34,900 nucleotides of DNA, taken from Gammaproteobacteria bacterium (GTDB lineage: Bacteria > Pseudomonadota > Gammaproteobacteria > GCA-001735895). Both the position numbers and the translations under genes were made by a program. Positions 23,874-32,087 of this stretch are shown piece after piece (positions within the stretch are counted from its first letter, which is position 1; the number at the start of each line of letters is the position of its first letter). Under the pieces are notes generated by a model. The model had not been told where the DNA came from, searched no databases, and saw only the letters and a list, made by a program, of their open reading frames with translations. The DNA lies in NCBI GenBank assembly GCA_029862005.1, contig JAOTYD010000033.1, forward strand, positions 1 to 34,900. The letters are read 5' to 3'.

Positions 23874-24914
23874 CTACGATGCTCGGGCCCGGGGTTTGTC
23901 GGTCGCGACAAACCCCGGCATGACTTCTTCCGCGAAGCATTGAATCGACTCCAGCATTTCGGCTTGTTCAACGCCGAAGTTGATATTCATGATGAAACGA
24001 TCCACGCCGGCCTCCGCATAGGGTGCAAGCTTGTCGACCATTTCCGATGAGGTGCAAATGGTCAAATTCTCGGCCGTCTGTTCAATGGTCATCTTGCGGG
24101 GTAGCGGTTTTATCATCCCGTTCTCGACGATGCCGGGCCCGGTAAAAACGTTATCAAAACGGCTGTAGTAGTCGTGCGCCATCTGGATCTTGCGCTTACG
24201 GTCAGCATCGTTATGCGATAAAAATGCAACCCGCGACAGCGAAAGGGTCTGATGCGCACCTGCGGCACCCAGTTCTTCCTTGCCGCGGTTGAACGCGTTG
24301 ACCTGGTCGAGCATATGTTGATGATCGCCTGACAGTGGCGTGGTCTGGATATGAAAACCGCGCCTGGTGCAGTGGTAAATAGCTTCGGGAACCAGCACCG
24401 CCATCATGATCGGGATGTCGCGAACCGGACGCGGCATGATCGTCAGTGGATCAAACTGGTAGTATTTACCATCCCAGGAAACTTCTTCGTCGGCAAGCAA
24501 TGCCTGCAGCACATCCAGGGATTCATCAAATTTCTCGCGGCTGATGGTAAGGGGTACGCCCATGCGATCCATCTCGAAGCCGAAAGCGCCGCGCCCGACG
24601 CCGACCATGAGTCGATGATCGGTAAAAATGTCCGCACATACGAGTTCTCCAGCGAGGATACGCATGTCGTGCAATGGCAACACCGAAACCGCGGTAATGA
24701 TTTTCAGTTTCTGCGTCTGACTAGCGATCTTGACGGCAAACTGGAGCGGTGCCGGCATCATCAGGATGTTGATCAGGTGGTGTTCGGTAATGCCAACGGA
24801 TTCGTAGCCGCATTGATCGGCACAGCGAGCCAGCTCGAGCATGTCCCGGTAAACACGATCGCCACCGTAGGACTTGTCGGGATAGTACGCTGAAAGCTGG
24901 ATACTGAAATGCAT
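23874..24914 (-). CDS. Luciferase-like flavin-dependent monooxygenase
   Basis: This encodes 346 residues with the bacterial-luciferase (LLM) TIM-barrel pattern: QLSAYYPD, a GVTEHHLI-type segment (VGITEHHL), ITAVSVLPLHDM, GVGRGAFGFEMDRMG and a C-terminal GVDRFIMNINFG. Such enzymes use FMNH2 from a separate reductase, or F420, to hydroxylate or cleave small organic molecules. It is the first gene of the 24914-19864 unit. No flavin reductase gene is visible nearby. It may open or oxidise an N-containing ring or N-alkyl group, as LLM enzymes do in several catabolic pathways. The substrate is unknown. Confidence 0.85.
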   Translation of the reverse strand: MHFSIQLSAYYPDKSYGGDRVYRDMLELARCADQCGYESVGITEHHLINILMMPAPLQFAVKIASQTQKLKIITAVSVLPLHDMRILAGELVCADIFTDHRLMVGVGRGAFGFEMDRMGVPLTISREKFDESLDVLQALLADEEVSWDGKYYQFDPLTIMPRPVRDIPIMMAVLVPEAIYHCTRRGFHIQTTPLSGDHQHMLDQVNAFNRGKEELGAAGAHQTLSLSRVAFLSHNDADRKRKIQMAHDYYSRFDNVFTGPGIVENGMIKPLPRKMTIEQTAENLTICTSSEMVDKLAPYAEAGVDRFIMNINFGVEQAEMLESIQCFAEEVMPGFVATDKPRARAS

Positions 24915-24969
24915 CTAGGTTTGCCCGGACGTGATTTTCGAGCATTGTCTAATAAAAAGTTCCGGTTGA

Positions 24970-25563
24970 CTATCCGCTGGATGAGCTCGACAAAGGTATG
25001 ATTTCGATGAGCGACCCGAGTGCACGGCGAATTTCTTGAAGCGTCGGATAGTGATTACCGCCAGTGCCCCACTTTTTGGAACAAATCAACGTCTGCACGT
25101 CTGGTTGGTCCGGCGAGACGAGTTTCATTTCAACCCGATAAAGGTAATAACTCGGGGGACCATCCCAATGTCCGAACCGTCTCGACGATGAGTGAAAAAT
25201 GGAAAATCCAAATCCCACAGACGCGTATAACCCCGATCCCGTATGCGTATTCTTTACAATTTCATACCGATTTATAACTCTGTCAACAGAGAAGCGGCCG
25301 GGGAATACTGAAGTCATGTAGTCCGCTTGCTTATCCGGGTTGTAAATATGCAGTCGACAGTAGGTAATCCATCGGTCTAATGCCTTCCCAGGTACCTGCA
25401 AGCCATCCTGAAAGTAGATGCGGGTATAATTCGGTAATGAGTCAAATTGCCGGTTAATCTGGACTATGAAGCCAGTATCGACCGCAGGTGAGATCGGTTC
25501 ACGCGTAGCTGCACAGGCCGCAAGAAAAGTTGCGAGAAATATGGGAACTATGGTTCGACGCAT
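24970..25563 (-). CDS. Predicted lipoprotein of unknown function
   Basis: This encodes 197 residues. It has a lipobox LAAC with Cys17 as the modified residue, after a short basic N-terminus (MRRTIVP). The mature part is a beta-rich domain with FRRFGHWDGPPSYYLYRVEMKLV-like strands and a serine tail. No family is recognised. It lies 55 bases upstream of the luciferase-like gene on the minus strand, so it could be in its leader region or a separate unit. The lipoprotein signal is firm; its role in the envelope is unknown. Confidence 0.75.
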   Translation of the reverse strand: MRRTIVPIFLATFLAACAATREPISPAVDTGFIVQINRQFDSLPNYTRIYFQDGLQVPGKALDRWITYCRLHIYNPDKQADYMTSVFPGRFSVDRVINRYEIVKNTHTGSGLYASVGFGFSIFHSSSRRFGHWDGPPSYYLYRVEMKLVSPDQPDVQTLICSKKWGTGGNHYPTLQEIRRALGSLIEIIPLSSSSSG

Positions 25564-25793
25564 GATGGTATGACCTTAGCCGCTCAGACAGGTTCGCTTT
25601 AATAGTTAGTTTTCAGTTTTACATTCTGATTAAAACGGATGCTAACACTTTAGCGGAATTGGCTCACACATCCCTGTGCTCGGTCCTTCGGACTGGAATT
25701 AAAACACTTGTATCGTCATTCCGCGGCTTGACCCGATGCGTCGAACCGGCGGGATCCAGAGATATTTGTGATCCTATGGTTCGGTTCCATTCT
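25564..25793. other. Intergenic stretch with a repeat-like remnant
   Basis: No protein gene is visible. It holds a small stem (ggtcc-ttc-ggac at about 25680-25700) and, around 25715-25755, a cattccgcggcttgac...ggcgggatcc segment, which resembles the palindromic repeats at 7855 and 11917. The tRNA-associated hairpin starts at 25794. Confidence 0.5.
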
Positions 25794-25934
<141 letters not shown>

Positions 25935-26097
25935 ACGTCTAAGCCAGTTCATTCTAGGAGAATTAGCGTTACGTCACAATCTCATTTAATACCGATTGCC
26001 AGAATATGTCGGTAATTAATCCGTTAGGTCAGTTGACTTTGAATCGGATGCACCATATTTTTCGTCCAACCTAAATCCCGGTCCTGGGGGTCATACG

Positions 26098-26697
26098 ATG
26101 GTCAGTGATAAAAAGAGTACCAAGTCCAAAAAAAAATCTATTCGTTTTAAGAAAATAAAAAAAACCGTGATTTCGACTGCCTCGTCGGTCACGGAAGACA
26201 TCGATAAGGTCAAGGACGTCGTTTTACGTGATTTGCAGGAAGGTTTTGAAACAGTTTCCAGGCGTGCCAAAATCGCAAGCCGTTCGGCTGCCAGGGCAAC
26301 GACAGAGATGGCCTCCACTCTTGCCGAAACCGCGTCCGATGCGAGTGTATCGGTAAAAGAGTCGATTGCTGAAAAACATTTGGCCGAAACCTTTCGTAAG
26401 CTGATTGATGATGTCGAAGAGGCTGCCGAGGAAATAAAAGAGGGAATTAATACAAGATTTAATCAACTGCGTGAAGCGGCAGCCAAAAAAATCCAGCCCG
26501 CTGATACAACAGCTAAAAAGAAATCCGCAGTGAAGAAGAAAGCCGCTATCAAAAAGAAATCGGCTGTCAAGAAGAAGGCCGCGGTGAAGAAAAAAGCTAA
26601 GCCGAAAAAAGCAGCAGTAAAGAAAAAGACGTCAGCAAAGAAAAAAACGACCACCAGGAAAGCGCCAGCCCGTAAACCTGTGGAAAAAATGAAATAA
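26098..26697 (+). CDS. Lysine/alanine-rich histone H1-like protein
   Basis: This encodes 199 residues. A basic N-terminus (KKSTKSKKKSIRFKKIKK) is followed by a helical, amphipathic middle (about 25-140: VTEDIDKVKDVVLRDLQEGF, DDVEEAAEEIKEGI) and a C-terminal tail of AVKKK/AIKKK-type repeats (about 140-199). The tail matches the AlgP/histone H1-like style of DNA-binding proteins. The helical middle has some phasin/coiled-coil character. A nucleoid or polymer-granule binding role is inferred. It faces the tRNA gene across a gap and has its own upstream region. Confidence 0.85.
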   Translation: MVSDKKSTKSKKKSIRFKKIKKTVISTASSVTEDIDKVKDVVLRDLQEGFETVSRRAKIASRSAARATTEMASTLAETASDASVSVKESIAEKHLAETFRKLIDDVEEAAEEIKEGINTRFNQLREAAAKKIQPADTTAKKKSAVKKKAAIKKKSAVKKKAAVKKKAKPKKAAVKKKTSAKKKTTTRKAPARKPVEKMK

Positions 26698-26739
26698 GAC
26701 GCGCCCCTGCGGAGCACACTTAGTCAGTTGCAAGGTGTA

Positions 26740-27210
26740 TCAGGATTTATCGTAGTAAATTCTGTCGAAAGCGGTCGCATTGAAACCATTCATGCGCTGG
26801 TCCCCGATCAGGATAATCGGTACTCCACGACCGTTTAATTTCTTGTATTCTTTTGCTGCCTGCTCGGATTTTTCTATATCGTGCTCGGTAAACGGTATAT
26901 TGTTTTTCCTGAAGTGAAGCGCCGCCTTCTTGCAGTAGCCACACCAGCTCGTCGAATACATGACGACTCCCTTCGAGCGTGTTCGTTTGGTGATGTTGCC
27001 GGGATCGTATACAAATTCCTCGACACTAACCGAGGTGTAACTGCTGACTTTACCGGTTATTCTTTTCAGCTTGGCATTCTCGGGCGGGCTGTCACCGTAG
27101 TGGACGTTACCCTGGTCATCGACCCATTTGAAAAGCTGGCCGGAACCTACCGGGCTCGCCATAAAAAAGAACAGTGCCAGGCACGCTATCAGGAGGTGAA
27201 GTTTCTTCAT
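26740..27210 (-). CDS. DUF4124-glutaredoxin fusion, exported
   Basis: This encodes 156 residues from the ATG at 27210 (a TTG at 27234 would extend it by 8). A signal peptide ends near residue 23. A DUF4124 segment follows (QLFKWVDDQGNVHYGDSPP), then a glutaredoxin domain with active site CGYC (Cys90, Cys93), a cis-proline GVPIILIGD and a G-x-N helix start. Proteins of this form are proposed to act in periplasmic thiol reduction. It is convergent with the histone-like gene (42 bases between stops). Confidence 0.85.
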   Translation of the reverse strand: MKKLHLLIACLALFFFMASPVGSGQLFKWVDDQGNVHYGDSPPENAKLKRITGKVSSYTSVSVEEFVYDPGNITKRTRSKGVVMYSTSWCGYCKKAALHFRKNNIPFTEHDIEKSEQAAKEYKKLNGRGVPIILIGDQRMNGFNATAFDRIYYDKS

Positions 27211-27259
27211 CGCGGGTTTGTTTGTTACCTGCAAATGAGTATAGCAGTTGCCGTAAGCT

Positions 27260-28159
27260 TTACGTTTTCGCGGAGCGACTCACCAGGTAAACACCCATAA
27301 CGCAAACTATCATCCCGCCTATCGAGGCTAGTCCCAACGTTTCGCCGAACAGGTAGTGTGCCTCGACCACGACCAGTGGTGGCACCAGGTAAAACATGCT
27401 CGATATTCTGCCGGCTTCGCCGTGCCTGATGATGTACATCAGCAGCATGACGGCACCGAGCGATAATCCCAGGACCTGCCAGGTCAGCGCAATCGAGAAA
27501 GTCGGTGTCCAGTCAATCGTCCAGGTTTCGCTGAACAGCAATGCGAAGAACGCCGTGGCTAAAGATCCGGCAACGTATTGCATCAACGTGCCGGGCAAGA
27601 GTTGCGACTGATCGCAGAATTTCTTCTGGTAAAACACCCCGCAGGCCATCGACATCAGGCTCACCAGGCACATACCCAGGTCGAAGAGATCGAGGCCGCC
27701 GCTAAGCCCGAGGGATATTCCGTACTTGCCGACAATGACGATGCCAATGCCGATAAAGCCGATCAGCAATCCGGCGAATTTGCGAAAATCGAGATGCTCA
27801 CCGATATACAAGCTCGCCAGGGTCATCGTCAAAATGGGTTGCACGCCGATTATGATGGCAACGATACCCGACGGTACCCCGTTCTTGATGGGCCAGAACA
27901 GGAAACCGAGGTAGCCGCAATGCAGCAATGCGCCGGTTACCATGTCGTGCCGGAACGACCAGATACGGCGCGGTAAGCTGGCACCGAGCACGAGCAGGAT
28001 CGGAACCAGCGCCAACGTGGTGATGGTAAATCGCAGGCACAGAAAAACGAACGGGTCCGCATTCTGCATGCTGTACTTGGCCGCGATAAACCCCGTGCTC
28101 CAAAGCGACACGAATATCAGCGGGGCAACACGCAGCAACAGGGCCTGGCTAGGCACCAC
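27260..28159 (-). CDS. EamA/DMT-superfamily permease (copy 2)
   Basis: This encodes 299 residues starting at GTG. It has about ten membrane helices in two halves with the EamA motifs (SLWSTGFIAAKY at the start of the first, TRRIWSFRHDMVTGALLHCGYLG-type loop, LLIGFIGIGIVIVGKY). It lies 34 bases downstream of the FKBP gene and on the same strand as the ectoine operon, so it could move an ectoine-related compound or a product. The cargo cannot be read from sequence. It resembles the copy at 22181-23071 only in general fold. Confidence 0.82.
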   Translation of the reverse strand: MVPSQALLLRVAPLIFVSLWSTGFIAAKYSMQNADPFVFLCLRFTITTLALVPILLVLGASLPRRIWSFRHDMVTGALLHCGYLGFLFWPIKNGVPSGIVAIIIGVQPILTMTLASLYIGEHLDFRKFAGLLIGFIGIGIVIVGKYGISLGLSGGLDLFDLGMCLVSLMSMACGVFYQKKFCDQSQLLPGTLMQYVAGSLATAFFALLFSETWTIDWTPTFSIALTWQVLGLSLGAVMLLMYIIRHGEAGRISSMFYLVPPLVVVEAHYLFGETLGLASIGGMIVCVMGVYLVSRSAKT

Positions 28160-28193
28160 CTTTACCCATTGCGTTTAATCGGGTACTGCAGAA

Positions 28194-28877
28194 TCAGGGC
28201 TTGATTTCGAGCAGTTCGACTTCGAATACCAGGGTTTCAAATGGCCCGATAGAACCACCGGCCCCGCGCTCACCGTAACCGAGTTCATACGGGATCACGA
28301 ACTGGAATTTACTACCGACGCTCATCAACTGCACACCTTCGGTCCAGCCAGGGATAACCTGGTTGAGCGGAAAAGTCGCTGGCGAACCACGTGAATAAGA
28401 ACTGTCGAACTCGGTACCGTCGATTAATGTACCGCGATAGTGAACCGTGACTTCATCGGTCGCCGTGGGTTTCGGACCATCGCCGGCGGTAATCTCGAGG
28501 TATTGCAACCCGGACGCGGTGACTTGTACACCTTCTTTCTCGGCATTGGCCTTGAGGTAATCCTGGCCGCGCATCTTGTTTGCTTCAGATTGCTCGGAAA
28601 ATGCCTTTTCCAACTGTGCATTGAGGGCTTCGCCGGCATCGTCCAGACTCATCAGGGTCTCCTGGTCCTTGTGTTGTGCCTTTATTCCCTGCAATAGCAG
28701 ATCATAATCAACGTCGCCATACTGCTTGAGCACGCGTTCACCGATCACCATACCGAGTCCATAGCTGAAGCGGTCATCATCGGTTTCGAGGCTGGTACGA
28801 GTCTGTGCCTCATCCTTTTTCTCACAGGCGGCAAGACCTAGTAACAGTGCTGTCAGCACGAGTACTTTGAATTTCAT
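28194..28877 (-). CDS. FKBP-type peptidyl-prolyl isomerase lipoprotein (FkpA/Mip-like)
   Basis: This encodes 227 residues. It has a lipobox LAAC with Cys18, a helical N-terminal dimerisation region (about 30-110), then an FKBP domain: GDGPKPTATDEVTVHYRGTL, VIPGWTEGVQLM and YGERGAGG. The order matches Mip/FkpA-type outer-membrane or periplasmic foldases that twist prolyl bonds. It has a Shine-Dalgarno (aaggaa) and begins 23 bases after doeB. It is probably transcribed with the ectoine operon, but its role as a foldase is independent of that pathway. Confidence 0.9.
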   Translation of the reverse strand: MKFKVLVLTALLLGLAACEKKDEAQTRTSLETDDDRFSYGLGMVIGERVLKQYGDVDYDLLLQGIKAQHKDQETLMSLDDAGEALNAQLEKAFSEQSEANKMRGQDYLKANAEKEGVQVTASGLQYLEITAGDGPKPTATDEVTVHYRGTLIDGTEFDSSYSRGSPATFPLNQVIPGWTEGVQLMSVGSKFQFVIPYELGYGERGAGGSIGPFETLVFEVELLEIKP

Positions 28878-28900
28878 TTTTGGGTTCCTTAATGTTAGGT

Positions 28901-29899
28901 TTATTCTGACACGATCCGGGCGATTACATTCATAAAATCGCCGATCTTGACCAGTGATGGAAAGTGACGGCCCATGATAATACCATCACTTGTGGCTCGA
29001 TACTCGACCGGTTTGCTACCGGTGTGTTCAGTAGTATAGACCCGCGCAATCAGATCGCCATCGCGCACCGGATCTCCGAGGGAAACACAGGGTTCGAGCA
29101 AGCCATTGTGCTCCGAAAATACGTAGGCGTTTTCCTGCTGCATGTCGAGCTTGATACTGGCCTGATCGGGCTGAACGGGCGCGGCGTCGAGAATCCCGGC
29201 ATGCACCAGGAAATTGTGTACGCCGCGTTTAGCCACCTCGGCCGTACGGGGACTGCTGCTGCCGCCGCCACCAAGTTCGGTAGATACGAATACCTTGCCC
29301 ATCGCTTCAGCCTGGGTGTCGTACATGCCACCCGCGTCAATCTCGATCAGGCTCAGGTAATAGGGCGCTGAGAAAGCCAGCGTTGCCGCCTCGCAGGCCC
29401 GCTGCTGGGACTTGTCTTCAAGTTCGTGGTAAGCGGCGAACGGCAGAAACTCGAGTGTTTTGCCGCCCGAGTGAATGTCGAGTACATAGTCACACAGGGG
29501 TAACAGCGTGCGCGTAATGTAATCCGCGATGAGCTGGGTGACGGTACCCGATTCCTGTCCGGGAAAAATTCGGTTCATATTGAGTTGATCGATGGGTGAT
29601 ACCCGTGCCGCTGCCTGAAACGCGGGGTAATTCATCATTGGGATGATGATTACGAGTCCGCGGACCTTGTCGATGTCGATGGTATTGGCGAGATGGTGCA
29701 ACGCGATCGGTCCTTCGTATTCGTCACCATGATTGGCGCCGGTCAGAATTGCACCCGGACCATCGCCATTTTTGGCTACCGTAATCGGCAGCATGATGGA
29801 TCCCCAGGCGGAATCGTTACGCGAATACGGTATCTTCAGGAAACCGTGTTGCAAACCGTCGCGGGCTAAATCTATGGTTGCTGATATCGGATTCGCCAT
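28901..29899 (-). CDS. doeB: N-acetyl-diaminobutyrate deacetylase, ectoine pathway
   Basis: This encodes 332 residues of the succinylglutamate desuccinylase/aspartoacylase family. The zinc ligands are visible: His57 and Glu60 in ANHGDEYEG, His143 in DIHSGG, with Glu208 in the STELGG segment as the likely catalytic acid/base. The family member in this gene order (after doeA) is DoeB/EutE, which removes acetate from N-alpha-acetyl-L-2,4-diaminobutyrate. It starts 2 bases after the doeA stop codon, so they are translationally coupled. The assignment is from motifs and operon order. Aspartoacylase-like function is the alternative. Confidence 0.88.
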   Translation of the reverse strand: MANPISATIDLARDGLQHGFLKIPYSRNDSAWGSIMLPITVAKNGDGPGAILTGANHGDEYEGPIALHHLANTIDIDKVRGLVIIIPMMNYPAFQAAARVSPIDQLNMNRIFPGQESGTVTQLIADYITRTLLPLCDYVLDIHSGGKTLEFLPFAAYHELEDKSQQRACEAATLAFSAPYYLSLIEIDAGGMYDTQAEAMGKVFVSTELGGGGSSSPRTAEVAKRGVHNFLVHAGILDAAPVQPDQASIKLDMQQENAYVFSEHNGLLEPCVSLGDPVRDGDLIARVYTTEHTGSKPVEYRATSDGIIMGRHFPSLVKIGDFMNVIARIVSE

Positions 29900-29901
29900 A
29901 T

Positions 29902-31083
29902 TTATTTCACCAGCAGTCGTTGTTCTACTTTGGCCAGGCTTTCGTAACCGGATTCGGTTACAACCACAGACTCGGTTATTTCGAGACCACCATCGTCGAG
30001 CCAGAGCGCGGGCATGAAGTGGAAGGTCATGTTCGGCCTGAGCTCGGTCTTGTCTCCGCGACGCAGGCTCATGGTACGCTCTCCCCAGTCGGGCGGGTAG
30101 GACAGGCCAATCGAATACCCGGTGCGGTTTTCTTTCTTGAAGCCATGTTTCTCGAGGGTATCGAAAAATGCAATTGCAACATCTTCACAGAGCTTACCCG
30201 GCTTGGCATTTTCAAGTCCTGCATGCATCGCGTCAATCACGGCTTTCTCGGCATCGAGATATTTTCGTGGCGGATTGCCAAGCGAAATCGTGCGCGACAA
30301 CGGACAGTGGTAGCGCTTATGGCACCCGGCGATTTCAAAAAAAGTGATATCGCCTGCCTTTAACCTGGAATCATCCCAGGTCAGATGCGCCGCGGTGGCA
30401 TCCATTCCGGTTGGCAGTAGTGGCAATATCGCCGGATAGTCGCCCCAGTACTCGTCCTTGCCGGCGATACCGGTGCGAAATATTTCGGCGGCGAGCTCAT
30501 TTTTCTTGAGGCCGGGTTCAATCATTTCATAAATCCTGGTGTGCATGGCCTCGACGATGCGGGCCGCACCACGCATGTAGTCAAGTTCCTGCTCGGACTT
30601 GATGATGCGTTGCCAGTTGACGAGTGCAGTTGCATCGATCAGCGTTGTATTCGTTAAATGAGTTTGCAGCGATAGAAATGCCGCGGCGGAAAAGTAATAG
30701 TTCTCCATTTCCACACCGATGGATCCCCGATCCAGTTTCATTTCGCGCAATACTTCCGACAGGTGATCCATCGGATGACAGACGTCTGATTGCACGAAGT
30801 GATCGGGGTACTTCAGTATATTGTCGTCGTCGAGATAGGTGGTACGCACCGCGCCGGGTGCATCGATACCTCGACCCCACCAGACAGGCTCGTGGTCGTG
30901 CTGCACAATCACGCACTGGTGGGTGTAGAAAGACCAGCCGTCGTAACCGGTAAGCCAGGCCATGTTGGACGGGTCGACGATGATCAGGCAATCGATATTT
31001 TTGTCGGACATCGCGGCCCGGGTCCGGTCTAGTCGTTGCGCATATTCATCCAGGGAAAAGTTAAGCTTCGCGTCTTTCGGCAT
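29902..31083 (-). CDS. doeA: Ectoine hydrolase (M24 fold)
   Basis: This encodes 393 residues from the ATG at 31083, with an agag ribosome site. A start at 31134 would overlap eutC by 40 bases. It has an N-terminal creatinase-like domain (DYIDP-type: CLIIVDPSNMAWLTGYDGWS) and a C-terminal M24 pita-bread domain (FFEIAGCHKRYHCPLSRT and GLEITES). The Asp residues that bind metal in ordinary M24 peptidases are not all kept, and ectoine hydrolases differ from them too. DoeA/EutD opens the ring of ectoine to N-acetyl-diaminobutyrate. Order doeA-doeB supports the call. Confidence 0.88.
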   Translation of the reverse strand: MPKDAKLNFSLDEYAQRLDRTRAAMSDKNIDCLIIVDPSNMAWLTGYDGWSFYTHQCVIVQHDHEPVWWGRGIDAPGAVRTTYLDDDNILKYPDHFVQSDVCHPMDHLSEVLREMKLDRGSIGVEMENYYFSAAAFLSLQTHLTNTTLIDATALVNWQRIIKSEQELDYMRGAARIVEAMHTRIYEMIEPGLKKNELAAEIFRTGIAGKDEYWGDYPAILPLLPTGMDATAAHLTWDDSRLKAGDITFFEIAGCHKRYHCPLSRTISLGNPPRKYLDAEKAVIDAMHAGLENAKPGKLCEDVAIAFFDTLEKHGFKKENRTGYSIGLSYPPDWGERTMSLRRGDKTELRPNMTFHFMPALWLDDGGLEITESVVVTESGYESLAKVEQRLLVK

Positions 31084-31094
31084 GATTGATTTCT

Positions 31095-32087
31095 CTAGGT
31101 AACGAAGTTTGTGCCAGCCTGATGCTGCTGGCAAAGTTTGAAAGCCAGGGTTGCGATCGCGGTATCCTGGATGCCGGTACCGGTCAAATCACACAGGGTT
31201 ATGTCGTCGCTGTTGGCACGCCCCATTTTCTGTTGCGAGATTACCTGGCCGAGCTCGGGGTATTCAGTCTCCGGGTTTACCAGCTTTTTGTCGATTGCGT
31301 GGTGTAGCTCACCAAGCAGCCTGGCCTGCGACAGGCAGTCACAAAAGTACTGCGCTTTATCGCCGATGATGTCAGGCTCGATTTCTTTTTTATGCTCAGA
31401 GTCGGATCCCATGGCGGTAATATGTTGTCCGGCTTTGATGTGCTCCGCCATGAGGAATGGTCGGGTCGAAGGTGTTGTCGTGACAATGATGTCGGCATCG
31501 GCCGTTGCGGTTGCAACATCAGGAGAGGCCGTGACTTTTATTCCGAGACCATTACTTAGTTCTTCGGCCCTTGCCTCGGCCTTGTCGGGATTCCGGGCCC
31601 AGATTGTCGCCGACTCGATATCACGCACCAGGGTGAGGGCCTCCAGTTGAAGGCCACCCTGAACCCCGGCACCAAGAATAGCGGCGTGGCGACTGTCTGC
31701 ACGCGCCAGGTACTTGGCCGCGACCGCGCCTGCAGCGGCCGTACGAACATCCGTCAGGTAGCCATTATCGAGTAACAGCGCCTCGACCATGCCGGTGCGC
31801 GTGCTAAACAAAACCATGAGCCCGTTGACGCTGGGCAGACCGAGATCGGGATTATCGAAAAATCCCGGACTGATCTTGATCGCCAGGCTATCGACACCCG
31901 GGATGTAAGCCGTCTTGACGTCGATCTCGCCGTTGTTTTCAACGATATCCAGGCGCATGATGGGAGGCATAACGACTGACTTGGTGGCAAGCGCGTGAAA
32001 CGCGTTTTCCACGCATTCCACGGCAGCCAGGTCCAGCTGAATCTGGCTGCGCAGTTCGGCCTCGGTAAGAATTTTTATATCCGCCAC
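31095..32087 (-). CDS. eutC: EutC-like ornithine cyclodeaminase family protein
   Basis: This encodes 330 residues, GTG start overlapping the eutB stop by one base. It has the ornithine-cyclodeaminase/mu-crystallin fold: Lys71 (AIKIS), Arg115 (DVRTAAAG) and Rossmann loop GAGVQGG (139-145). EutC acts with EutB in the removal of the hydroxyl from hydroxyectoine-derived intermediates. It lies 11 bases upstream of doeA. A second OCD-family gene is the first of the operon, so this one is assigned EutC by position next to eutB. Confidence 0.83.
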   Translation of the reverse strand: MADIKILTEAELRSQIQLDLAAVECVENAFHALATKSVVMPPIMRLDIVENNGEIDVKTAYIPGVDSLAIKISPGFFDNPDLGLPSVNGLMVLFSTRTGMVEALLLDNGYLTDVRTAAAGAVAAKYLARADSRHAAILGAGVQGGLQLEALTLVRDIESATIWARNPDKAEARAEELSNGLGIKVTASPDVATATADADIIVTTTPSTRPFLMAEHIKAGQHITAMGSDSEHKKEIEPDIIGDKAQYFCDCLSQARLLGELHHAIDKKLVNPETEYPELGQVISQQKMGRANSDDITLCDLTGTGIQDTAIATLAFKLCQQHQAGTNFVT

